This document shows positions 56,305 through 64,000 of a stretch of 64,000 bases of DNA, one piece after another. The notes below the pieces were generated by a model. That model was not told the origin of the DNA. It did no database searches and worked only from the letters and a program-made list of their open reading frames with translations. A program made the translations under genes and the position numbers. Position 1 is the first letter of the stretch. Every line of letters starts with the position of its first letter. The stretch is from an uncultured Collinsella sp. (lineage in GTDB: Bacteria > Actinomycetota > Coriobacteriia > Coriobacteriales > Coriobacteriaceae): NCBI GenBank assembly GCA_900754745.1, contig CAAEEB010000043.1, forward strand, positions 15,308 to 79,307, given 5' to 3'.

Positions 56305-59300
56305 ATGAGTCGACGCCAAGCATCGATTCTCTTCACACTCTTCTGCTCGCTATTCATTGCTCTAGCGTTGGTACCGAACACTGCGTATGCTGACGAAGGC
56401 GAGCTAGGACCGGCCGAGTTAGTCACAATCCAAGAGGAAACGGCACGCACTCCCGACGAAGGGGCGACAATCCCCGCCTCAAATCAAGCTGCTCGGGAGA
56501 AATCCACGACGAACGTCACCAACAATCCCTCCGCAGCCACCGGCACGTCCGCCAGCGAAACACAAGAAATCCTGGCAACTCCCGTGGAAGACGCCGCCAC
56601 GATGACAGCAACCCAATTGCCTGAAACAACCACCGAAACACAGGCGGTATCCACCCCTTCCGTTCGATACGCCGCGCACGTCAGCGACCAAGGCGGGACC
56701 CCGACCTCAGCAACGACGGTGCAACGGTCGGAACAACGGGCAAAGCACGCGCCATCGAAGCCCTTAAGATCTCCCTTGCCTACGTTGACGGCGGCATTCG
56801 CTACCGCGCGCATTGCACCAGCGTGGGTTGGCAGGACTGGGTGGCAGACGGCGCCGTGGCGGGTACCACGGGCATGTCGTACTCCATGCAGGCAATCCAA
56901 ATCGAGCTCACGGGCAACATTGCCAGCAGCTACGACGTGTACTACCGCATTCATGCCCAGAACTTCGGATGGCTTGACTGGGCCAAAAACGGCGAGATAG
57001 CCGGTACAACCGGTTGGGATTACCGCGCCGAAGCAATCGAAATCCTCTTGGTAAAGCATGGCGACAAAGCGCCCTCGTCGGAAAAAGATGCCTACATTCC
57101 CTCGTACTACCAGACATCCATTACGCAGGAGGGGGAGTCCGCCGTCGTCCGTGTACATCCCGACTCGCTCAACCTTCTGCGCACCGACGGCGTCGCCACG
57201 GACATGCGTGTAACCGCAACCATGGCGTACGGCGACACCGTGACCCGCAAGGTGTCCGGCTCAACTTCGCTGGCAACTATCGACGCGAACGGCATGGCAC
57301 TCAATGTTGAAACCTACGGACCGTTCACGGCAACCATCGAGTACCTCAAGGACGGTCGCGTGGTTGGCACCGACACCCTCGAATTCGGCGTGACCGCGAG
57401 TGAGTATAACCTTGCACCCCTCTCTGCATCCTTCCCGGTAGTCCTCTACTCAATCTCTTACTGGGACTACACCACCTCCGCCACGGGCACCGCAGCGCCA
57501 TCCATTGTCATGCTCGACCGCCCGTCGGCATTTAACTGGAATGCACTCCCCAGCGGCATGTACGCCATGCCCTTCATGACCGAAGACGCCGTTAAGGTCT
57601 CCAGCGACTACAGCGCTTTTGCAAGCTACGTAAAGGAGCTCAAGCGCCTGAAGCCCGACTCGAAGTTCAACCTGTTCGTCAATGACATTACCTGTTCGCT
57701 CATCCATTCGATCATCTACGCCAACCAGATTCCCCAGGACAACTACAAGATCTATCTTCTTTCTGACGGAACGGCTACTTACAACTTCATGAACGAGGCA
57801 TTCAACGCTGAAGGTGTGGATCCCGCCGCCAAGGAAGCCCAGCTTGAGCAGAGTTGGCTGGCCGCCAAGGAGTACGCATACAAGAACGGACAGGCAAGCT
57901 CGGACTACGGATGGCACGCCCATTGGGACTCCTTGTACGCCGTGCTGAAATGCGAGCCGAACACTGAATGGTGGATGACGCGCGCGAACCTGTTCCAGAG
58001 CGCTGACGGCAACGCATTTGCCAACGCCATTGCCACCGAACCGGCGGTAAAGAAGAAGAACGTGGCGAGTATGCTCATCGCGCTCCAGCAACGTGGCGAC
58101 GCAACGGTCGCGGCGTTCAAGGCACTCTACAACTTCAACGACGGCTACTTCACCGCCGCCGAAGCTGAAGGCAAAAAGCCCATGGTTCTCTTGGGCACCT
58201 ACGTCAACCTAGAGCAGTCGTTCGAAGACTACGCCAAGCTCACCATGACCTACTACGGAGACGAGTACGCCTACTATTACAAGGGACACCCCAACACGCC
58301 AACCGGGCTTTGGCTCTCCAAGCAAGACCAGTTGAGCTCCTTGGGAATTACCGATATCGACTCTTCGGTGGCAGCCGAGCTAATCCTGTTCTTCAACCCC
58401 GAAGTTGCGCTGTCCGGCTATGGATCGAGCACGTACAACTCGGCAACGGGTGACGCGGGATGCGGCGTGTTCAACATGACGAAAGCCGCGGCCCTCAGTC
58501 CGTCGAGCACGGTCGACTACAGCATTATGTATTGGTTCGCTTCACCCATCTCATCTTCTTCAGATACGGCTATCCAAGCCCTCTGCCCCAAGGGCGACAC
58601 GTGCTACCTCGTTGAATTCTCCGATATGATTCTAAAGTCCGCCGATTACGACATTGCCGTATTCTTTGGCAACACGTCCGCGCTCACGTACTACAAGAAG
58701 CTTGCCGATGGAACGTACAGGCTGGTTCGCACGAAGACCAACGGTTCGACCCTTATGACCTCTGCCCACGTTTCTGGAACGGGTTGGATCTCCTCGGTCA
58801 AGGAGGGCAAGACCGCTGGCACCACGGGATAGTCCAAGGCACTCGAGGCGTTCAAAGTCGACATGGCAGCCCTCCCCTACTCCGGCACGGTGCAATACCA
58901 AGCCCATTGCGCAAACCTTGGCTGGCAAGGCTGGAAGAACGAAGGTGAAGTCGCGGGCACCGTTGGCGAATCGCGCCAAATCGAAGCTATCCAAATGAGG
59001 CTTACCAACGAGTTCGCCGAGCACTACGACATTTACTATCGAGCCCATGTACAGGACGAAGGATGGCTTGGCTGGGCCAAGAACGGCGAGAGCGCGGGCA
59101 CCACGGGCTTTGGCAGGCGCGTAGAGGCTATCGAGGTCAAGCTTGTTGAGAAGGATGATGCCGGGCCAGGAAGCACTGCGCGCGCATCCATCATCGGCCT
59201 GCCCAACGTAACCGCGCATGTCTCTAGCATTGGCTGGCAGGCAGCCGTTCACGGCACTACATATGCTGGCACCACGGGGATGACCCTGGGCGTTGAAGCG

Positions 59301-59609
59301 TTGAAGCTTTCCGTTTCCGGAGCCCCCTTCAACGGGGACATTACCTACCGCTCCCACGTAGCCAACCAGGGATGGGAGAACACATGGACCTCGAACGGGC
59401 GCGCCACGGGCACAACGGGCAAATCACGCCATATGGAAGCGCTGGAAGTGAAGCTCACCGGCGATCCTGCAAAGCACTACGACATTTTATATCGCGTGCA
59501 CGTTTCCAACATTGGCTGGATGCCCTGGGTTAAAAACGGCGTCGATGCTGGCACAACCGGTCGCGGTCTTCCCATTGAAGCTGTTGAGATGAGACTCGAA
59601 GGCAAGTAG
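56305..59609 (+). pseudogene. Secreted ChW-repeat protein with sialyltransferase-like (GT80-type) domain, frameshift and amber stop
   Basis: Signal peptide MSRRQASILFTLFCSLFIAL...AYA from ATG 56305 (GAAGGAG upstream), a low-complexity Thr/Ser linker, three ChW repeats (~56660-57050), a ~560-residue central domain, and five more ChW repeats. The frame breaks at 56694/56695, where QGG should read QGWDPDLSNDG (one T lost), and an in-frame TAG at 58830-58832 interrupts GTTG-SKALEAF; beyond it the same frame stays open to 59609. The central domain has GT80-like signals: KFNLFVNDIT, YLLSDGTATYN (cf. D-D/E-G), YYKGHPNTP (HP motif) and SGYGSSTYNS (Ser-Ser). As written it is inactive. Confidence 0.75.
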
Positions 59610-59637
59610 CGATTCATCGTCCAAGCAATGACAAAGC

Positions 59638-59665
59638 GGGCCGTCGGCGCTTTTGCCGACGGCCC
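59638..59665. terminator. Bidirectional terminator between two ChW-repeat genes
   Basis: Stem GGGCCGTCGGC (59638-59648) with GCCGACGGCCC (59655-59665), between convergent stops; ATCTTT follows on the plus strand. Confidence 0.88.
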
Positions 59666-59693
59666 GTATCTTTCCATCAATCCCCGATCGACC

Positions 59694-62600
59694 CTAGCGA
59701 TACGTAACAACCTTAGTACCATACGGGACGTTATCGTAAATCCACTTGGCATTTTGAATCGCAAGCCTTACACAGCCTTGAGAAAGGTTCTGCCCCAAGC
59801 GCCCATCCTGGATATTGAACGTTCCTTGATCGTAGGGCACGGAATGGAACAGGTAGTCACCGTAGAACTGCGTGTAGTAGTAGCAAGTGTAGCCATGGCC
59901 AAAGCTGTAACCCTTGCCGTACACGGTGAACTCGCCAATAACGGTAGGGGTATAAGCAGCGCCCGGAGAGCACTGCCAGTAGAACACCTGGTTCCAGTTG
60001 TAGGAACTTCCGTTGTACACGCCCACACGGCAGCGGGTCGTATCCACAAGCAGCAACCAGTTGGTCGAACTAGCATAGCGATTCGCACGCTGCCACATGG
60101 CAAACTGATCCGCGGGCATCACGGGAACGTTCGTGAAGGGGCGATAGGTAGAGCCCGGTGCGGCAGAGCTCTTGGGAAGGACCTGGATTTGAATGCCCTC
60201 GAGGCGGTAGCCGATGTTGCTAGTTCCCGCTTGAGCGCCATTTGCGGCCCAGCCGAGCCAGCCGTAATCCTGCACGTAAGCGCGATACCATACGTCGAAA
60301 TACTTGGACAGGTCACCGGTGAGCTGGATCTTAATGGCCTCCAAGCGTTTGTTCTGCCCCGTGGTGCCGCAGCTCGCACCGTTCGATGCCCAACTACGCC
60401 AACCGTAATCCTGCACATGAGCGGAATACTGAATGTCACCCGAGACGTTTGAACTCACCGAGAGCTTGAGGTCCTCGACCTTGAGGGCGCGACCCTGCGT
60501 GCCGGCGTATCCGTTGTTGGAGACGGATGCCATCCAGCCGATATTCGATACGTGAGCAGAATAGCTTAGCATCGGCTTGGTGATGCACGCATCCGAACCA
60601 GTCGCAGGAGCCGCCTCGCCCTTTTTCACGAGCATGATTTGAACGGCCTCTGCCGAGACGCCCAGACCCGTAGTGCCAGCGTCTGCACCGTTGCATGCCC
60701 AAGAGAGCCAGCCATAGCCAGAAGCGTGAACGCGGTAGTAAACATCGTACTGGTTGGCAAGCTCGCCGGTAAGGTTAATTCTTACTGCCTGGATAGAACG
60801 GCTCTTCCCCGTTGTACCAGCAATCGTCGGAGCCTCGGCGGTGTTCTGCCAACCTTCTTCCTCAACATGAGCTGCAACGGAAACAGAGCCGGCAATTGGA
60901 CCAGCGGCACCAACACGAAGAGCTTGGAGAGATAGAGCGCGGCCCGTGGTACCCACGGTAACATCGGTACCCAACGAAGCGGTCTGCCAACCAATCTCGG
61001 CCACATGACCTTGGGCAGAAAGAACCTCATTGGTGTAGTCCGCCTCTACATAGGCACCATCGGTGGAACCAGGCGCAGCGGCATCCTTCTCAAGGAGACA
61101 CACACGCACAGCGCAGATGGCAGCATTGTTGGAAGCGCTGCCGACAGGCGATCCATTGGAAGCCCAGCCAGTCCACTTGCCCGTGCTGCCATCGAACACC
61201 TGATACCAGACGTTGTAGCTTGTTGCGAGATCACCCGAGAAGCTGATCCTCACGCAGCGCATGGCCAAACCATCCGAAAGCGTGGTTGTCCAACCACCGT
61301 CCGCGACATCGACGCCCTCGGGCATAGAACCGTATTGGCTGCCAGACTGGTACAGAATCGAGCCGTCGCATATCTGGTTGTTCACGTTAAGCGCAAAGCT
61401 CTTGAGCGGCTTAGAGGCATCTTCCGAGCCAATAACGATGGTCGAGCCCGTGCCAGTCCCAACCGTCGAGCCGTCCAAGCCGAGCGCCGCTCCCTGCAAG
61501 ACAGCATGCTCGGAGCCCTTAAAGGCGCCCTCCGTAGAGCCGGGAGCTTCTTCACCCTTCTCAACAAGCACAATCTGCACGGCTTGAACGCCCGAACTCA
61601 TACCCACGGTTCCGGCCGCCGCACCGTTAGCTGCCCAGCCAAGCCACGCGTTATACCGAGCAGAATAGACTCGATACCAAATGTCGTACGCATTCGCGGC
61701 ATCGCCCGTGAGGCGCATTTGAAGCGCCTCGATGCGGCGAGACAAGCCCGTTGTACCCGTACGTCCAAAATACCAGGAGCCCCATCCTTGATCTTGAACG
61801 TGCGAGCGAACTTGGATGCCAGCACTTCCACCAAACCAGGTTATCCGCGTATCGAGGGACTCTACGCACTCCGCGCCCGGAGCACCCGCGGTGGCCCCGT
61901 TGCTCACGACGGACATCCAACCAACGTTCGAAACATGGGTCGAATACGTCACAATCGCAGGCTCGTCAGCTTTGCTCTTGAAGGGAACGTCCGTACCACC
62001 CGGGGCAGCAACATCCTTGGCCAATATAACGATTTCGACAGCCTCAACGGAATAGCCATAACCCTCGGTGCCCGCATTGGCACCGTCGCACGTCCAATCC
62101 AGCCAACCAAAGTTGGACGAGTGGACTCGGTACCAAACACTGTAGGTTTGAGAAAGCTCGGTGGAGAGCTGGATTGCGATGGCCTCAAGCTGCCGAGACT
62201 GTCCCACAGTACCGACAATGGCATCGTTGCCCACCGGGTCCATCCAGCCGATGTTTGACACGTGGGCTTTGATGGAAAGTGCATCGGAAATCTCGTTGCC
62301 CTCGGCATCTTTAACGGAAAGCTTCAGCGCTTCCATACGCTTCGACTTGCCGGTAGTGCCCGCAAGCTCACCCGCGGAGACCGACGTCATCCACCCGTAA
62401 TCTTGCACATGTGCCTGATAGGTAAGAACGGGCGCAGATTCAGATTTATCGTCGGACACATCCACCTGACCGTCGGTCGCATCAACATCCAAAACAGAAG
62501 CGGAATTGGCTTTGATTTCAGACTCCGACGGAGACCCATTCTCGGTCGCATTGTCCGAGGCATCGGAAGTAGCACCATCAAGCACGCCGATATCATTGCT

Positions 62601-62801
62601 CTCGCCCGCCTGATCGGCATCGGTTCCAACTGTCCCAGCAAGTGCATCACCTGTCGGGGAAGCTTGAACGGTAGATTCCTGAGCTAACGAAACGGACGAG
62701 TCCTGAACAGATTCGGCGTAAACGGCAATCGGCTGAAGTGCCGGCATCGCGCACATGAGCCAGGCCATACTAATAACGACCGCAGTCCTTCCATGCTTCA
62801 T
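59694..62801 (-). CDS. Secreted L,D-transpeptidase (YkuD) with ~14 ChW repeats
   Basis: 1035 residues from ATG 62801 (GGGGAG upstream). Signal peptide ends near PIAVYAES. An acidic linker (~30-130) precedes 14 ChW repeats (~130-890), grouped 3-3-2-3-3 and separated by linkers ending APGST or similar. The C-terminal YkuD domain has HSVPYDQGTF and LSQGCVRLAI with nucleophile Cys ~1010, so it can form or edit 3-3 peptidoglycan cross-links or attach proteins to the wall. ChW repeats probably bind wall glycans. No sorting signal or membrane anchor. Confidence 0.93.
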   Translation of the reverse strand: MKHGRTAVVISMAWLMCAMPALQPIAVYAESVQDSSVSLAQESTVQASPTGDALAGTVGTDADQAGESNDIGVLDGATSDASDNATENGSPSESEIKANSASVLDVDATDGQVDVSDDKSESAPVLTYQAHVQDYGWMTSVSAGELAGTTGKSKRMEALKLSVKDAEGNEISDALSIKAHVSNIGWMDPVGNDAIVGTVGQSRQLEAIAIQLSTELSQTYSVWYRVHSSNFGWLDWTCDGANAGTEGYGYSVEAVEIVILAKDVAAPGGTDVPFKSKADEPAIVTYSTHVSNVGWMSVVSNGATAGAPGAECVESLDTRITWFGGSAGIQVRSHVQDQGWGSWYFGRTGTTGLSRRIEALQMRLTGDAANAYDIWYRVYSARYNAWLGWAANGAAAGTVGMSSGVQAVQIVLVEKGEEAPGSTEGAFKGSEHAVLQGAALGLDGSTVGTGTGSTIVIGSEDASKPLKSFALNVNNQICDGSILYQSGSQYGSMPEGVDVADGGWTTTLSDGLAMRCVRISFSGDLATSYNVWYQVFDGSTGKWTGWASNGSPVGSASNNAAICAVRVCLLEKDAAAPGSTDGAYVEADYTNEVLSAQGHVAEIGWQTASLGTDVTVGTTGRALSLQALRVGAAGPIAGSVSVAAHVEEEGWQNTAEAPTIAGTTGKSRSIQAVRINLTGELANQYDVYYRVHASGYGWLSWACNGADAGTTGLGVSAEAVQIMLVKKGEAAPATGSDACITKPMLSYSAHVSNIGWMASVSNNGYAGTQGRALKVEDLKLSVSSNVSGDIQYSAHVQDYGWRSWASNGASCGTTGQNKRLEAIKIQLTGDLSKYFDVWYRAYVQDYGWLGWAANGAQAGTSNIGYRLEGIQIQVLPKSSAAPGSTYRPFTNVPVMPADQFAMWQRANRYASSTNWLLLVDTTRCRVGVYNGSSYNWNQVFYWQCSPGAAYTPTVIGEFTVYGKGYSFGHGYTCYYYTQFYGDYLFHSVPYDQGTFNIQDGRLGQNLSQGCVRLAIQNAKWIYDNVPYGTKVVTYR

Positions 62802-62893
62802 TTTGACTCCCCATCGATTAGCCAACCTTGGATTTATTATTAACTGATTCATCAGTTACTCAAATACGTATAACGCGAATGGTGCATAAAAAG

Positions 62894-62930
62894 AAACGAA
62901 CGGAGCGCCACAAAGGCGAACCGTTCGTTT
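62894..62930 (-). terminator. Terminator after the NlpC/P60-type gene
   Basis: Stem AAACGAACGG...CCGTTCGTTT with inner CGCC/GGCG pairs; minus strand continues with TTTCTTTTTA. 50 bp past the stop at 62980. Confidence 0.88.
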
Positions 62931-62979
62931 TAAATCAAAGTACCAGGCTAAACTCAACTAGGAGCATCTTAAGCTCTCG

Positions 62980-64000
62980 TTACGCAAGAGGCACGTTGTC
63001 GTACCAACCCCATTTTGGCTTATACGTTGTGGAATAGTAGTCTAGCCAATAACCCATATCTAGAGTCCTGATATGGCCAACATTATCCATAACCTGGTTG
63101 TTGCCAATATAGATACAAACGTGACCGTATATACGGCCCATATACGTATGTATATGCGAGGGAACAGCAATAACCATTCCAACCTTCAGCTGCGAATAAT
63201 CAGTATATTTGCAGAAATCCCAATAGTAGTCACAAGCATCCGTATGAACATTCCTGAATCCAGCCCGCTCATAGACCTGAGCAATCCATTCTGAACACAA
63301 CCCCGGACCAGGAGAGGGAACTTGCCTCGACAGATCTACAATTTTCTTCTGCATTGGATTAGCAAGAGAAAGTGGTTCGCCAAGAAGCATCGGAGAGATG
63401 GTGCTCCCCGGAGCAGCAGCGCCCTTTCTCGTAATTCTCACCTGAACGGCCTGGACATGCGCCCCATAGCCAGTGCTGCCGGCGACGGCGCCATTTTTTG
63501 TCCAACCGAGCCAGCCGACGTTATCGACATGGACCCTATACCAAACATCGAAATAAGTTGCCAAGTCACCCGATAGGGAGACTTTTATTGCTTCGACTGC
63601 ATTGGATTCAGTAGCAGACGACAGTTGATCCCCGTTTGACTTGTCAGAAGTCCAGCCTACATTTGATAGATGTAGCTGATAATTAATTCCGCCGGCAACG
63701 AATGAAGTGGTCTTAGCCAAGAACCCGGTAATGGGAATTCCCTTGCCGGTTGTACCGGACACCTCTCCGGCAGAAACAATATTCTGCCAAGTGCCGTTCG
63801 ACTGAGATGAATACGTCACCGTTGGTATTTCAAGATGGGAATACCCCGACGTATCAGGATGGGAAGCACCCTTTTTAATCAACTTGATCTGAACGGCCTC
63901 CAGAGAGCAAGACATGCCGGTGGTGCCGGCCTCCTCGCCGTCCTTGGCCCAGGCCATCCAGCCGATGTTGGAGGCGTGGACGCGGTAGTAGACGTCGTAG
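62980..64000 (-). CDS. ChW-repeat protein with C-terminal NlpC/P60-type hydrolase, 5' end outside the window
   Basis: The frame is open to the window edge (340 codons seen). Visible parts: a partial repeat at the edge, then ChW repeats with the shared linker GAASHPDTSGY and GAAAPGST, then ~125 residues of an NlpC/P60-like cysteine peptidase: GLCSEWIAQVYERAG (Cys) and YGHVCIYIGNNQVMDNVG (His). Such enzymes cut peptidoglycan stem peptides. It belongs to the same surface family as the L,D-transpeptidase and the broken GT80-type protein. Confidence 0.88.
   Translation of the reverse strand, partial: YDVYYRVHASNIGWMAWAKDGEEAGTTGMSCSLEAVQIKLIKKGASHPDTSGYSHLEIPTVTYSSQSNGTWQNIVSAGEVSGTTGKGIPITGFLAKTTSFVAGGINYQLHLSNVGWTSDKSNGDQLSSATESNAVEAIKVSLSGDLATYFDVWYRVHVDNVGWLGWTKNGAVAGSTGYGAHVQAVQVRITRKGAAAPGSTISPMLLGEPLSLANPMQKKIVDLSRQVPSPGPGLCSEWIAQVYERAGFRNVHTDACDYYWDFCKYTDYSQLKVGMVIAVPSHIHTYMGRIYGHVCIYIGNNQVMDNVGHIRTLDMGYWLDYYSTTYKPKWGWYDNVPLA

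Overview
The window looks like a chromosome segment of a gut Coriobacteriia member close to Collinsella. The reasons are a GC-rich genome, ChW-repeat (hydrophobic, GW-type) surface proteins of the kind common in Collinsella, a sucrose PTS, and a Gram-positive Pel operon. This placement is inferred from gene content; no marker rRNA is present.

Layout. 1-7.4 kb is core metabolism on the minus strand: guaB (cut by the window edge), a divergent ModE-like regulator, a long palindromic element, a PLP-fold protein that has lost its catalytic lysine, and a sucrose module (LacI-type regulator, sucrose PTS EIIBC, GH32 hydrolase) with visible operators. 7.6-18.8 kb is one tightly coupled minus-strand operon: PelD, PelE, a DUF2194/PelA-type deacetylase, PelF, PelG, then CotH (frameshifted), VTC and DUF4956. 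It reads as a c-di-GMP-gated Pel-like exopolysaccharide system. 18.9-23.1 kb is a junk-rich junction with a lower-GC ATPase gene, a Septu-like (PtuA/PtuB) remnant, tRNA-Arg, a decayed ABC exporter copy, and fragments of a glycosyltransferase and a nucleoside hydrolase.

21.5-49.0 kb is a large surface glycan locus. It holds about eleven glycosyltransferases, a TagGH-type ABC exporter, a Wzx-like flippase, a DUF2142 membrane protein, and a full dTDP-L-rhamnose set (rmlA, rmlB, fused rmlC-rmlD). Wedged between rmlA and rmlB is a two-gene unit of a RelA/SpoT synthetase-domain protein and a 76-residue partner, which looks like a toxSAS-type toxin-antitoxin or defence unit.

49.3-56.2 kb is accessory: a double-HTH regulator followed by an AIPR-family (phage resistance) gene, an IS21 element broken by an IS256-family element, a HEPN-domain gene with a homopolymer frameshift, and an IS256-type remnant. 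56.3-64 kb holds three ChW-repeat secreted proteins. One is a broken gene with a central sialyltransferase-like (GT80-type) domain, one ends in an L,D-transpeptidase domain, and one ends in an NlpC/P60 domain and runs off the window. Together the right half describes a cell envelope region: polymer synthesis, export, wall remodelling and surface display, with mobile and defence genes inserted.
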